Part shown: in pieces, positions 16,863-25,646 of the stretch
Layout of the letters: every line of letters starts with the position of its first letter
Numbering within the stretch: the first letter of the stretch is position 1
NCBI GenBank assembly: GCA_001767525.1
Contig: MELF01000010.1
Span: forward strand, 104,235-168,234
DNA from: Acidobacteria bacterium RIFCSPLOWO2_12_FULL_68_19
GTDB lineage: Bacteria; Acidobacteriota; Vicinamibacteria; Vicinamibacterales; UBA2999
Length of the DNA: 64,000 nucleotides
Direction: 5' to 3'
Translations under genes and position numbers: made by a program
Notes under the pieces: model-generated
What the model was told of the DNA's origin: nothing
Database searches by the model: none
What the model saw: the letters and a program-made list of their open reading frames with translations, nothing else

Positions 16863-17929
16863 GCAGCGTGGAGCGGCAGCGAGGGGTCGGCGTTCAGGTC
16901 GAGACCCCCGGCGACGCCCGCCCGGTAGCGGCGCAGTCCCGCGGCCGCAATCATGGCGGCATTATCGGTCGACAGCGCCAGGCTCGGAACGAACACCGGG
17001 AGGCCGCGCGAGGCGCCGCGCGAGGCCGCTTCCTCCCGCAGCCGGCTGTTGGCGGAGACGCCGCCGGCGATCCCGACGCTCCGCGCGTCGTACCACCGCG
17101 CCGCCTCGAACAGCCGGTCGAGCAGCGTCTCGACCACGACCCGCTGGAAGCTGGCGGCGATGTCGGCCACCTCCGCGAAGGGAAGCGGGTGCGCGCCATC
17201 GACCCCCAGCTCCGCGCGGCGGGCGGCCACGTGGCGCACGACCGACGTCTTCAACCCGCTGAAGCTGAAGTCGCGCCGGCCGGCCAGGTGCGGCGCGTTG
17301 CGATCGGCATGCGTGAGCCGGGTCTTCGGAAACGGGACGGCCCGGTCGTTGCCGTGGCGGGCGATCAGATCGATGGCGGGCCCGCCGGGGTACCCGAGTC
17401 CGAGCAGCTTCGCCACCTTGTCGAACGCCTCTCCCGCCGCGTCATCACGCGTGCGCCCCAGCAGCTCGTAGCGGCCGGGCCGCTCGATTCGGTACAGGTT
17501 CGTATGCCCGCCCGAGACGACCAGCACGACGGAGGCGAGCGGCATCTCCCCGTGCTCGAGCACGAGCGATTCGATGTGGCCCCCCAGATGATGGACCGGA
17601 ACGAGCGGCACCGATCGGGCCCAGGCCAGCCCCTTGGCGAAGGCAAGCCCCACAAGCAGCGATCCCACCAGGCCGGGCCCCTGGGTGACCGCGATCGCGT
17701 CGAACCCGCCCCCGCTCGCGTCGAGCGCCTGCCGGACGACGCCGCAGATGTCACGCACGTGCTGTCGGGCGGAGAGCTCCGGCACGATGCCGCCCCACTC
17801 GCGGTGCACGGCGACCTGCGATGCGACCACGCTGGCCCGGACGCGCCACGGCCGATCGAGGTCGCCGGTCTCCTCGACCACCGCGGCGGCCGTCTCGTCA
17901 CACGAGGTTTCGATGCCGAGCACCCGCAT
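16859..17929 (-). CDS. tsaD: tRNA N6-adenosine threonylcarbamoyltransferase
   Basis: A 356-residue protein with the Kae1/TsaD signature [19 protein letters not shown], metal-binding His114 and His118 in HHLGGH, and GGHTNLYR. With TsaB, TsaC and TsaE it puts threonylcarbamoyl on A37 of ANN-decoding tRNAs, an essential modification. The length is normal. It lies 3 nt downstream of mtnA, so this housekeeping gene appears to share a transcript with nucleoside salvage. None of tsaB, tsaC or tsaE is in the window. Confidence 0.96.
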   Translation of the reverse strand: MRVLGIETSCDETAAAVVEETGDLDRPWRVRASVVASQVAVHREWGGIVPELSARQHVRDICGVVRQALDASGGGFDAIAVTQGPGLVGSLLVGLAFAKGLAWARSVPLVPVHHLGGHIESLVLEHGEMPLASVVLVVSGGHTNLYRIERPGRYELLGRTRDDAAGEAFDKVAKLLGLGYPGGPAIDLIARHGNDRAVPFPKTRLTHADRNAPHLAGRRDFSFSGLKTSVVRHVAARRAELGVDGAHPLPFAEVADIAASFQRVVVETLLDRLFEAARWYDARSVGIAGGVSANSRLREEAASRGASRGLPVFVPSLALSTDNAAMIAAAGLRRYRAGVAGGLDLNADPSLPLHAA

Positions 17930-17932
17930 GGC

Positions 17933-19012
17933 TCAGGGCAGCGACGACTCAGGCGTCGCCGCGCCGTGCCGGCCGCCCGCCAACCGTGCCAGCGACACGT
18001 CGTAGGGCGGCCGCGCGATGCCCCGCTCGGTGACGATCGCCGTGACGTACCGCGCGGGCGTGACGTCGAAGGCGGGATTGCGGACGCGCGCGCCGACGGG
18101 CGTCACTCGCGTCGGGCCGACGTGCGTCACCTCGCGTGCGTGTCGTTCCTCGATCGGGATCCGGCTGCCGTCCCTCGTCCCGAGATCGAAGGTCGAGATC
18201 GGCGCCGCCACGTAGAACGGGATGCCGTGTTCCTTCGCCAGCACGGCCAGTCCGTAGGTGCCGATCTTGTTGGCGACGTCGCCGTTGGCGGCGATGCGAT
18301 CGGCGCCGACGACGACCAGGTCGACCTCTCCCTGCCGCATCAGCGCCGCCGCCATGTTGTCGGTGATGACCGTCGTGTCGATCCCGTCCCTGACCAGCTC
18401 CCACGCCGTCAGCCGGGCGCCTTGCAGGAACGGCCGCGTCTCGTCGGCGAGCACCGCCACCTTCTTCCCGCCCTCGACGGCGGCGCGAATGACGCCGAGC
18501 GCCGTGCCGTAGCCGGCCGTCGCCAGCGCGCCGGCGTTGCAGTGCGTCAGGATCGTGGCCGACTCGGGCACCAGCGTCGCGCCGTGCGCGCCCATCGACC
18601 GGCAGCTGGCGACGTCCTCGTCGTGGATCCGCAGCGCCTCGGCTTCCAGACGCTGCGCGATCTCCGCCACCGAGCAGCCGGCCTGGGCGGCGGCAGCGAA
18701 CATGCGCTTCATGCGGTCGATCGCCCAGAACAGGTTCACCGCCGTCGGCCGCGTGGCGGCCATCAGATCGCACGTCTTCTGGAACTCGGCGGCGAACCGC
18801 TTCGTGCCGGTCGCCCTGCTGCGCCGCACGCCGAGCGCAATGCCCATCGCCGCGGCGACGCCGATTGCCGGCGCGCCGCGGATGACCATCGACCTGATCG
18901 CCCTCGCCACCTCGGGCGCGGTCCTGCACGTGACGTAGACTTCGGCGGACGGCAGCTTCCGCTGGTCGATCATCACGGCGGCGTCGCCGTTCCATTCGAT
19001 GGTGGGGAGCAT
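17933..19012 (-). CDS. mtnA: S-methyl-5-thioribose-1-phosphate isomerase
   Basis: A 359-residue enzyme of the eIF2B-like family. Catalytic Cys158 lies in [16 protein letters not shown] and Asp238 in [17 protein letters not shown], corresponding to Cys160 and Asp240 of the Bacillus enzyme. It converts methylthioribose-1-phosphate to methylthioribulose-1-phosphate in methionine salvage; some relatives act on 5-deoxyribose-1-phosphate. Its location with phosphorylases that release pentose-1-phosphates suits either role. No other mtn gene is present. The start codon is separated from a GTTGTCA heptamer array by only 4 nt, and no Shine-Dalgarno sequence is visible. Confidence 0.93.
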   Translation of the reverse strand: MLPTIEWNGDAAVMIDQRKLPSAEVYVTCRTAPEVARAIRSMVIRGAPAIGVAAAMGIALGVRRSRATGTKRFAAEFQKTCDLMAATRPTAVNLFWAIDRMKRMFAAAAQAGCSVAEIAQRLEAEALRIHDEDVASCRSMGAHGATLVPESATILTHCNAGALATAGYGTALGVIRAAVEGGKKVAVLADETRPFLQGARLTAWELVRDGIDTTVITDNMAAALMRQGEVDLVVVGADRIAANGDVANKIGTYGLAVLAKEHGIPFYVAAPISTFDLGTRDGSRIPIEERHAREVTHVGPTRVTPVGARVRNPAFDVTPARYVTAIVTERGIARPPYDVSLARLAGGRHGAATPESSLP

Positions 19013-19016
19013 TTCT

Positions 19017-19044
19017 GGTTGTCGGTTGTCAGTTGTCAGTTGTC
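19017..19044. repeat. GTTGTC heptamer array, left flank of the four-helix-bundle gene
   Basis: Four 7-bp units in register on the plus strand: GGTTGTC, GGTTGTC, AGTTGTC, AGTTGTC. The array starts 4 nt upstream of the mtnA start, and its far end overlaps the stop codon of the four-helix-bundle gene (19043-19045). It is in inverse orientation to the array at 19482-19509. Confidence 0.92.
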
Positions 19045-19417
19045 ATCCGGCGGCCACGCTCCGCCTTACAGAACTTGCGAGGCCGTTTACGAGCCGTCCG
19101 ACTTCGGCGCATTGTTCTAGGATACCCTTGACAGACCCGTCGTTGAGCAAATGGAGACGCCCCGCAAGGATGACGTCAGTTTCGAGTTCTCCAATAGACC
19201 CGTACGCCACAGACAGACTATTCAGGAACTCTCCCGACGTTCTGCGACATTGCCCTTCGGCGATGTTGGCAGATATTGACACCACGGCTCGTCGCATCTG
19301 TGCAGTCAATCCGTACCGTTCTTCCGCGGGCATCGAGCGGGAGACCTCGTACACGGCGACGGCCAAGTCCACGGCGCGCTGCCACGCACGCAGTTCTGTG
19401 TAGTCGTACTTGCGCAT
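19043..19417 (-). CDS. Four-helix-bundle protein (S23 / 23S rRNA intervening-sequence protein family)
   Basis: A 124-residue alpha-helical protein starting MRKYDYTELRAWQRAVDLA. The W-(Q/K)-(R/K)-A-(V/M)-L motif, MRRAVVSISANIAEGQCRR and the following GEFLNSLSVAYGSIGELETDV are hallmarks of the family (TIGR02436). Relatives are encoded inside 23S rRNA intervening sequences, and the Avd protein of diversity-generating retroelements shares this fold. Function is unknown; a pentameric nucleic-acid-binding bundle is known for Avd. Here it is free-standing inside a metabolic operon, with inverted heptamer arrays on both sides. No reverse transcriptase or rRNA is nearby. Confidence 0.93.
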   Translation of the reverse strand: MRKYDYTELRAWQRAVDLAVAVYEVSRSMPAEERYGLTAQMRRAVVSISANIAEGQCRRTSGEFLNSLSVAYGSIGELETDVILAGRLHLLNDGSVKGILEQCAEVGRLVNGLASSVRRSVAAG

Positions 19418-19431
19418 AGCACGCGAGACGA

Positions 19432-19447
19432 TGCGAGAACCGTGCCG
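19432..19447 (-). promoter_or_regulatory. Possible sigma-54-like promoter of the four-helix-bundle gene
   Basis: Read on the minus strand, CGGCACG-GTTC-TCGCA matches the -24/-12 consensus TGGCACG-N4-TTGCA at 10 of 12 positions with the correct GG-N10-GC spacing. Transcription would begin a few bases from the ATG at 19417, giving an almost leaderless mRNA. A chance match cannot be excluded in GC-rich DNA. Confidence 0.35.
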
Positions 19448-19481
19448 ACGTTGCGTTCAGAGAAGTGCGGGCCCAAATCCT

Positions 19482-19509
19482 GACAGCCGACAACCGACAA
19501 CTGACTACT
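19482..19509. repeat. GACAAC heptamer array, right flank of the four-helix-bundle gene
   Basis: Four 7-bp units in register on the plus strand: GACAGCC, GACAACC, GACAACT, GACTACT. It is the reverse complement of the family at 19017-19044. The cdd stop codon (19505-19507) lies inside the last unit, as fdhD's stop lies in the array at 4014-4020. Confidence 0.9.
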
Positions 19510-19906
19510 TCAGTTGCTTCAGCAGTCGTGCATCGAACGGCAACGGCAGGAGGTCGCTGAGGCGATGGCGTCCCGTCGGCCGCCGGAGGTTCCCCAGGAT
19601 CACCTCGAGGTCGCCGCCGAACTCCCACAACACCTGCAGACAGGCGCCACACGGCGGCGTCGGTCGCGCCGCGTCGGCGACAACGGCGATGCGACGGAAC
19701 CGGCGATGTCCGTCCGAGAGCGCCTTGAAGATCGCGACGCGCTCGGCGCAGATCGTGAGCCCGTACGACACGTTCTCGATGTTGCACCCGGTCACGATGG
19801 TGCCGTCCGCCGTCTCGAGCGCGGCACCCACCTTGAACCCGGAGAACGGCGCGTGCGCCCGGCGCCGTGCCTGCCGCGCGGCCCGAACGAGATCAGAGTC
19901 GCTCAA
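19505..19906 (-). CDS. cdd: Cytidine deaminase
   Basis: A 133-residue enzyme with the zinc-site motifs: Cys-Ala-Glu in LTICAERVAIFKAL and PCGAC in TPPCGACLQVL. It deaminates cytidine and deoxycytidine to uridine forms for salvage. I start it at a TTG (MSDSDLVRAARQARRRAHAPFSG) that overlaps the punA end by 14 bp; this gives the usual length and N-terminus. No ATG or GTG fits in frame without a long unnatural extension. The stop codon is embedded in a heptamer array, which may have replaced the original end. Confidence 0.92.
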   Translation of the reverse strand: MSDSDLVRAARQARRRAHAPFSGFKVGAALETADGTIVTGCNIENVSYGLTICAERVAIFKALSDGHRRFRRIAVVADAARPTPPCGACLQVLWEFGGDLEVILGNLRRPTGRHRLSDLLPLPFDARLLKQLK

Positions 19907-20711
19907 TGATGCCCTCGAGCAGCGCCGTGAAGGCGCCGCGGACGCGCCGAGCCGTCTCGAGCACCTCTTCGTGCCGGAGCGGCTGCGGCAGCACTCCGGC
20001 AGCCATGTTCGTAATGCACGAGATGCCCAGCACCTCGATGCCCATGTGCCGCGCGGCAATGGCCTCCGGCACCGTCGACATCCCGACCGCATCGGCGCCT
20101 GAGGTGCGGAGAGACCGGATCTCCGCCGGCGTCTCGTAGCTCGGACCCAGACAGGCGGCATAGACGCCGTGGGCGACCGGAACGCCGCGCGAGGCCGCCG
20201 CCAGATCGGCCACGGCCCGCAGGCGGCGCGAGTACACCTCGGTCATGTCGGGAAACCGGGGTCCGAAGCGCTCGTCGTTCTCGCCGGCGAGCGGATTGGC
20301 GCCGAGCAGGTTGATGTGGTCGTCGATGACCATCAGTGTGCCCGCGCGGAAGGCGGTGTTCACGCCTCCGGCCGCATTGGTGAGGATGAGGACGCCGACG
20401 CCGAGGCGTCCCATCACACGGGTGGCGAATACCACGTCGGCCGGGTCGTGACCTTCGTACAGGTGCACGCGTCCCGCCAGCGCCGCCACCGAGCGGCCGG
20501 CAAACCTGCCGATCACGAGTCGCCCCGGGTGTCCGACGACGCCGGCCACCGGCCAGTGCGGCAGCTCCGCGTACGGAATGCTGGTCGCCTCGGCGAACGC
20601 GTCGGCCAGGTCCCCGAGCCCCGACCCGAGCACGACGGCCACCTCGGGCGCCGTCCCGTGTCGCCGCCGGATCGCCTCGGCCGCCGCCTCGACGCGCGCG
20701 AATACGCTCAC
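19893..20711 (-). CDS. punA: Purine-nucleoside phosphorylase (trimeric type)
   Basis: A 272-residue enzyme. The trimeric PNP signature is clear: VVLGSGLGDLAD (phosphate loop), GHPGRLVIGRFAGR, GRVHLYEGHDP, ILTNAAGGVN and ACLGPSYETPAEIR, with MSTVPE before the purine-site region. It splits purine (deoxy)nucleosides with phosphate into base and pentose-1-phosphate. I start it at a GTG that overlaps the transporter stop by 4 bp (GTGA), so translation is coupled. The longer open frame upstream runs inside the transporter gene and is not real. Confidence 0.94.
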   Translation of the reverse strand: MSVFARVEAAAEAIRRRHGTAPEVAVVLGSGLGDLADAFAEATSIPYAELPHWPVAGVVGHPGRLVIGRFAGRSVAALAGRVHLYEGHDPADVVFATRVMGRLGVGVLILTNAAGGVNTAFRAGTLMVIDDHINLLGANPLAGENDERFGPRFPDMTEVYSRRLRAVADLAAASRGVPVAHGVYAACLGPSYETPAEIRSLRTSGADAVGMSTVPEAIAARHMGIEVLGISCITNMAAGVLPQPLRHEEVLETARRVRGAFTALLEGIIERL

Positions 20712-22063
20712 AGGAGCATCGACGCCACGCACGCATTGACGAGCGTCGCGATGAAGCCGGCGAGCAGCGCCCGCCCGCCGAGCCGCGCCAGATCGCCGCG
20801 GCGGTTCGGCGCCATGCCGCCGATGCCGCCCAGTTGGATGCCGATCGACGCGATGTTCGCAAAGCCGGTCAGCGCGAAGGTCGCGAGCACGTAGGACCGT
20901 TCGCTGATCACGTTCCGGTACTCGCCGGTGAGCTTCACGAACGCCACGAACTCGTTGGCCACGAGCTTGGTCCCGAGCAGGTCCGCCAGCGGGCCGACGT
21001 CGGAGGCGGGCACCCCCATGAGAAACGCCGCCGGCGCGAACACCACCGCGAAGACCCGGGCGAGCGTCAGGCCGGGGCGGACGGCGCCGAGCAGGAAGTC
21101 GACGAGCGCAATGAAGGCGAGGAACGCGATGAGCATCGCCGCCACGTTCACCGCCAGGACGAGCCCGTCGGAGGCGCCGCTCGCCGCCGCATCCACCGCG
21201 TTGACGTGCCGCTTCTCGACGTGCACCGTCGCGGAGCCGAGCGTTTCGGGCTGCTCCAACTCGGGCAGCAGCAGCTTCGACAGGTAGAGGCCGCACGGCG
21301 CGGCCATCACGCTCGTCGTCAGGATGGCGACCGGGTCGGCGCCGAGCGCGATGTACACGGCCATGACGCCGCCGGAAATCGTCGCCATCCCGCCGACCAT
21401 CATCGCGAGCAGCTCCGACTGCGTCATCCGCGGCACGAACGGCTTGACGATGATCGGCGCCTCGGTCTGCCCCATGAAGACGTTGGCGGCCGCCGAGAGC
21501 GTCTCGGCTCCGCTCGTCCGCATCAGGCGCATCATGGCGCGCGCCATCATCCGGACGACGAACTGCAGGATGCCGAAGTAGTACAGGACGGTGAAGAACG
21601 AGGAGACGAAGATGATGGTCGGCAGCGCGACGAAGGCGAAGACGAACCCGTTCTCGGGTCCGACCGCCTTGCCCAGCGTCTCAGGGTTCGCCAGTGGGCC
21701 GAAGACGAACCGCGACCCGGCGTCGGTGAACTGCAGGAAGCGGCTGACGCCGGCGCCCACGGCGCTGAAGAACTCGTACCCCGGCCGGCGGCCGGCCACC
21801 TCCAGCTTCAGGATCGCCAGGGCGAGCCCCAACTGCAGCCCCATCCCCCAGAGCACCGTGCGCCAGTTGACGAGCCGGAGGTTCGGCGAACAACTGGCGA
21901 CGATGGCGATGAAGCAGAGCGCCCCGGCCGCCGCCCGCGCGCGGTAGCCCGCCACCGACCCGAGCAGCCAGGCCGCAGCGGCGAGCACCGCCACGAGCAC
22001 CACCGCCGCCACGCGCAGGCGGTGTCCGGAGTCGGTCAACGGGGCGTCTTGGGTGCCGGTCAT
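20708..22063 (-). CDS. nupC: Concentrative nucleoside transporter (CNT/NupC family)
   Basis: A 451-residue inner-membrane protein with about ten hydrophobic segments. CNT motifs are visible: VFMGQTEAPIIVKPF (nucleoside-binding hairpin), KLVANEFVAFVKL and FALTGFANIASIGIQLGGIGGMAP. It imports nucleosides with a cation gradient. It lies 4 nt after deoA and overlaps punA, which places uptake, phosphorolysis and deamination on one transcript. An N-terminal extension of about 40 residues with two extra hydrophobic stretches precedes the core. Confidence 0.93.
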   Translation of the reverse strand: MTGTQDAPLTDSGHRLRVAAVVLVAVLAAAAWLLGSVAGYRARAAAGALCFIAIVASCSPNLRLVNWRTVLWGMGLQLGLALAILKLEVAGRRPGYEFFSAVGAGVSRFLQFTDAGSRFVFGPLANPETLGKAVGPENGFVFAFVALPTIIFVSSFFTVLYYFGILQFVVRMMARAMMRLMRTSGAETLSAAANVFMGQTEAPIIVKPFVPRMTQSELLAMMVGGMATISGGVMAVYIALGADPVAILTTSVMAAPCGLYLSKLLLPELEQPETLGSATVHVEKRHVNAVDAAASGASDGLVLAVNVAAMLIAFLAFIALVDFLLGAVRPGLTLARVFAVVFAPAAFLMGVPASDVGPLADLLGTKLVANEFVAFVKLTGEYRNVISERSYVLATFALTGFANIASIGIQLGGIGGMAPNRRGDLARLGGRALLAGFIATLVNACVASMLL

Positions 22064-22067
22064 GCCG

Positions 22068-23369
22068 TCACGCGACCCTGCCCAGGACGAGCGCCGGCGG
22101 CGCCGGCGGCGCCTCGGCGACCTCGATGGCTTCGCGGGCGAGCGCCGACGCCTGCGACAGACCCCGGTCGTCGTTGTAGAGCAACTCGAGCACCGTCTCG
22201 CCGGCCGCCACGGGTTCCCCCGGCTTCTTCAGCACGAGGACGCCCGCACCGCGGTCGATCGGGGCGTCGATGCGCTGGCGTCCGGCGCCGAGCGCCATCG
22301 ACGCGCGGCCCACCAGGTCCGCGTGAATCGCCGCCACGTAGCCCGCAGCGGGCGAGGGAACGGTCGAGCGGCATCTCGCGTGCGGGAGTCGGGCGTAGTC
22401 GTCCACCACGCGGCTGTCGCCGCGGTGCGCCTCGATGAGCGCCCGCATCGTGTCGAGCGCCGCACCCGAGGCGAGCGCCCGGCGCACGACGCCCTCCGCC
22501 TCCGCCTCGCCCGCCCGCCCGGCGAGCACGAGCATGCGCGCGGCCAGCGTCACCGCGAGCGTCACCAGGTCGGCGGGTCCGCGTCCCTTCAGCGTCTCGA
22601 GGCATTCGACGATCTCGAGCGCGTTGCCGACGGCGCGTCCGAGCGGCGCGTCCATCGCCGTGATGAACGCCTCGGTGCGCAAGCCCGCATGCGCGCCGAT
22701 CGCGACGAGCCGCCGCGCCAGCTCGCGCGCGTCGGAGGGCGACTTCATGAAGGCGCCCCGGCCGCACTTGACGTCGAGCACGAGCGCGTCGCCACCTTCG
22801 GCGAGCTTCTTGCTCATCACCGATGCGGCAATCAGCGGCACGCTCGAGACCGTGGCCGTGACGTCGCGCAGCGCGTAGAGCCGCTTGTCGGCGGGCGCGA
22901 GCGCCGCCGTCGGTCCGATGATGCTGGTTCCGACGCGCCGCAACACGTCCTTGAACTCATCGATCGTCAGGTCCGTGCGATAGCCGGGAATCGATTCCAG
23001 CTTGTCGAGCGTCCCACCGGTGTGCCCGAGGCCGCGCCCCGACATCTTCGGCACCACGACGCCGCACGCGGCGGCCAGCGGGGCCAGCACGAGGGACACC
23101 TTGTCCCCGACGCCGCCGGTGCTGTGCTTGCCGACCTTCACCCCGGGGATACCCGACAGGTCGACCCGGTCGCCGGACCGGACCATCGCCTCGGTCAACC
23201 AGGCGGTCTCCTCGTCGGACATCCCGCGGATGGCGATCGCCATCAGCAGGGCCGCCGCCTGATAATCGGGAATCTCTGCCGCCGTGACGCCGGTGACGAA
23301 TCCTTCGATGTCCGCCCGCGAAAGCGCGCGTCCATCGCGCTTGTTCGCGATCACGTCGACAAAGCCCAT
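22068..23369 (-). CDS. deoA: Pyrimidine-nucleoside / thymidine phosphorylase
   Basis: A 433-residue enzyme. The family signature MSGRGLGHTGGTLDKLES is exact, with GKHSTGGVGDKVS for phosphate binding and the C-terminal PYNP_C domain. It converts thymidine or uridine and phosphate to base and pentose-1-phosphate. The start MGFVDVIANKRDG is the standard N-terminus. It is the first gene of the leftward salvage operon and diverges from the HEAT-repeat gene, with only 33 nt between the two start codons. Confidence 0.94.
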   Translation of the reverse strand: MGFVDVIANKRDGRALSRADIEGFVTGVTAAEIPDYQAAALLMAIAIRGMSDEETAWLTEAMVRSGDRVDLSGIPGVKVGKHSTGGVGDKVSLVLAPLAAACGVVVPKMSGRGLGHTGGTLDKLESIPGYRTDLTIDEFKDVLRRVGTSIIGPTAALAPADKRLYALRDVTATVSSVPLIAASVMSKKLAEGGDALVLDVKCGRGAFMKSPSDARELARRLVAIGAHAGLRTEAFITAMDAPLGRAVGNALEIVECLETLKGRGPADLVTLAVTLAARMLVLAGRAGEAEAEGVVRRALASGAALDTMRALIEAHRGDSRVVDDYARLPHARCRSTVPSPAAGYVAAIHADLVGRASMALGAGRQRIDAPIDRGAGVLVLKKPGEPVAAGETVLELLYNDDRGLSQASALAREAIEVAEAPPAPPALVLGRVA

Positions 23370-23383
23370 GGAAGAGCGCCCAG

Positions 23384-23389
23384 TATAAT
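23384..23389 (+). promoter_or_regulatory. -10 hexamer TATAAT ahead of the HEAT/HD-GYP pair
   Basis: A perfect TATAAT ends 13 nt before the ATG at 23403, implying a leader of about six nucleotides. No convincing -35 box sits at 16-18 nt upstream. A similar layout is seen before the FKBP gene at 42322. Confidence 0.5.
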
Positions 23390-23402
23390 CTGACAATCCG
23401 TC

Positions 23403-25646
23403 ATGCCAGCCGCTCCCCCCGCCGATCCGATGTCCGCCGAGCAGGGCGCGGCGCTCGCGGAATTCGCCCGCGCCGGCCGCGCGGCCGCGCGGTCGGTCTC
23501 GCTCTATCCGGCGACGCACCCGGCGATCCAGGCCTCGCTCGCCCGGGTCATGGCGGCTGCCAGGCGCCTCATTCCTGCCGGCGACCTGCTGCTGACCGTG
23601 CTCCCCGACACGCTGACGATCGACGGCCGCGCGCCGGCGCGCCCCGACCCGGCCGTTGTCGAACTCGCCGAGCTGATGCACGCCCGCCTGCTCGGCGCCG
23701 TGCGCATCGATGCCGCCGCCGACGCGCACGACTGGCACGCCCTGCTCCTGCTCCTCGCGCGGCCGCTCGAAGAGCTCATGGCCGAGGGGGGCATCGCCGT
23801 GGCGTGGGCCGCCGCGGGCCGCGCCCATTTCGAGCTCCGCGAGATCGACTACGCGGAGGTGCTGCGGGAGCGCGCGGGCCGCGACGGCAGCGAGTGGGAC
23901 GCGATCGTCAACTACTGCCTGCAGGGGAGCGCCGGCCCGCTGGACGAGCACGGCCTCGCGGCCCTGCTCGACACGCTCGGCAACTCGGGTCGCTTCGCGG
24001 ACCTCCTCGACCGGCTGCAGCGCGCGGCGGCGCCCGGCGACGTGGCGATGGGCTCCCGCGCCGCAGCGCTGCTGCGCCTGGTCGAGCAGCTGCTCGACGC
24101 CACCGCACAGTGGCCCAAGGCGCACGGAGAAGACGCGGTGCTGCAGACGGCCGCCGACGCCATGTCGCGCGTGACGCCCGACATGCTCCTCGCCCTCATC
24201 CGGCACACGCTTTCGCCCGAGCCGGCCCAGGCGCAGCTCGCCACGGCCGTCGTCAACCGCATCAAGGACGAGACGATCGCCTCCTTCGTCGCCGGATCGG
24301 TCGTCAACGAGCAGGGCGCCTCGGAACGGCTGGCCCAGGCCTTCGAGGCGCTGGTGCCCGAGATCGACCGCAAGGAGCGGCTGCTCGACCTCGCCAAGGA
24401 GGAGGCGGCCGAGAGCTCGCTCGGGCGCGACTCCGGCTTCGAGGAGCTGTGGCAGTCGGCGCATCAGATGCTCACGTCCTACTCCGACGAGCGGTTCGTC
24501 TCGACCGAGTACGCCCGTGAACTGTCGAACGCACGCAAGCAGGCGATCGACGTCGAACGCGTATCGGACGATCCGCCGGAGCGCATCCAGGGCTGGATCG
24601 ACACGGTGGCGGAGCCGGCGGTGAAGGAGCTCGACTACCGGCTGGTGCTCGACCTCCTCGCCGTGGAACAGGAGCCGGCGCCGTGGGGCGAAGTCGCGCG
24701 GATCGCGGCCGGCGAGATCGATCGGCAGGTCCGGGTCGGCGGGTTGGAGGAAGCGCAGCAGCTCACCTACGCGCTCGTCCGCGAAACCGGGCCGGAAGGA
24801 CGCGAGCGGCTCCGTCAGACCGCCGACGCGGTCCTGGAGGCGCTCGTCGGCGGACCCTTCGTGCGGCACCTGGTCGCGCGCCTGCGCGCCGTCGAGGAGG
24901 CGGAGGTCGAGCCCGTCACGCGGCTGTGCCGGACGATCGGATCCCGCATCATCAAGCCGCTCGCACAGACGCTGGTGACCGAGGACAATGCCCGGGCCAT
25001 TCGGCGGCTCCGGGAGCTGCTCTTCGGGTTCGGCGCCGCGGGCCGCGAATCGGTCGAGCAGTTGAAGCTCTCGGCGAATCCCGCCGTCCGGCGGACGGCC
25101 ATCGAGCTGCTCCGCATGTTCGGCGGCGCGGACGCGCTCGCCGAGCTGTCGACGATGCTCGAGGACCACGACCCGCAGGTGCAGCGCGAGGCGATTCGCG
25201 CTATCGTCCAGATGGGGTCGTCGGACGCGTTCGCGCTGCTGCAGCGCGCGCTGGTCGCGGGAGCCACGCGGATGACGGTGCTGCAGGAGGTCATCGGACT
25301 GCGGGACGAGCGCGTGGCGCCGCTGCTCTGCGCCGTCCTGGGCCGCTCGATCCCGCGCGGTGCGCTCGTCCAGCTGCACGCGCAGGTGATGGAGGCGCTC
25401 GGCGGGCTCGGCAGCCACCCGGAATCGACCAGGGTGCTCCGGGCAGCGCTCTATCGCGGCGAATGGTGGGCGCCGTTCCGCACCGCCGCCTTGCGCGCGG
25501 CCGCGGCCGCGGCGCTGCGACGGATTGGCTCGCCCGAGACGCTGGCGATCTTGGAGGAGGCCGCTCGAAACGGGAGCCGGGGCGTCCGAAAGGCGGTGCG
25601 GTCGCAGCCGCGGTCGCCGTCACCCCGGGAGCGACAGCACGCATGA
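23403..25646 (+). CDS. HEAT-repeat protein with a conserved N-terminal domain
   Basis: A 747-residue cytoplasmic protein. Residues about 20-160 form a domain (SVSLYPATHPAIQASLARVM onward) that looks homologous to the N-terminus of the next gene's product. The middle is helical, and the C-terminal third holds HEAT-like repeats (NPAVRRTAIELLRMFGG, HDPQVQREAIRAIVQMGSS), which usually mediate protein contacts. No catalytic motif is visible. Translation is coupled to the HD-GYP gene (ATGA overlap), so it may scaffold or tune that enzyme. Alternative start: ATG at 23430 (MSAEQG). Confidence 0.82.
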   Translation: MPAAPPADPMSAEQGAALAEFARAGRAAARSVSLYPATHPAIQASLARVMAAARRLIPAGDLLLTVLPDTLTIDGRAPARPDPAVVELAELMHARLLGAVRIDAAADAHDWHALLLLLARPLEELMAEGGIAVAWAAAGRAHFELREIDYAEVLRERAGRDGSEWDAIVNYCLQGSAGPLDEHGLAALLDTLGNSGRFADLLDRLQRAAAPGDVAMGSRAAALLRLVEQLLDATAQWPKAHGEDAVLQTAADAMSRVTPDMLLALIRHTLSPEPAQAQLATAVVNRIKDETIASFVAGSVVNEQGASERLAQAFEALVPEIDRKERLLDLAKEEAAESSLGRDSGFEELWQSAHQMLTSYSDERFVSTEYARELSNARKQAIDVERVSDDPPERIQGWIDTVAEPAVKELDYRLVLDLLAVEQEPAPWGEVARIAAGEIDRQVRVGGLEEAQQLTYALVRETGPEGRERLRQTADAVLEALVGGPFVRHLVARLRAVEEAEVEPVTRLCRTIGSRIIKPLAQTLVTEDNARAIRRLRELLFGFGAAGRESVEQLKLSANPAVRRTAIELLRMFGGADALAELSTMLEDHDPQVQREAIRAIVQMGSSDAFALLQRALVAGATRMTVLQEVIGLRDERVAPLLCAVLGRSIPRGALVQLHAQVMEALGGLGSHPESTRVLRAALYRGEWWAPFRTAALRAAAAAALRRIGSPETLAILEEAARNGSRGVRKAVRSQPRSPSPRERQHA

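Larger units (their letters stand above)
19017..19509 (-). mobile_element. Putative cassette: four-helix-bundle gene between inverted heptamer arrays
   Basis: About 493 bp between cdd and mtnA consists of one small gene plus two short arrays of the same heptamer family in opposite orientation (GTTGTC on the left, GACAAC on the right). The ends fall exactly on the cdd stop and the mtnA start. The two outer genes belong to one salvage operon, so the segment looks like an insertion. There is no transposase, no visible target-site duplication and no known element name. Mobility is my inference. Confidence 0.55.

Noticed and set aside
19043-19417. Avd of a diversity-generating retroelement
   Set aside because: No reverse transcriptase, template repeat or variable-region gene is seen on either side.
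22068-25418. Very long minus-strand frame extending deoA to over 1100 residues
   Set aside because: Beyond MGFVDVI the frame is antisense to the HEAT-repeat gene, is Arg/His-rich, and is a high-GC shadow.
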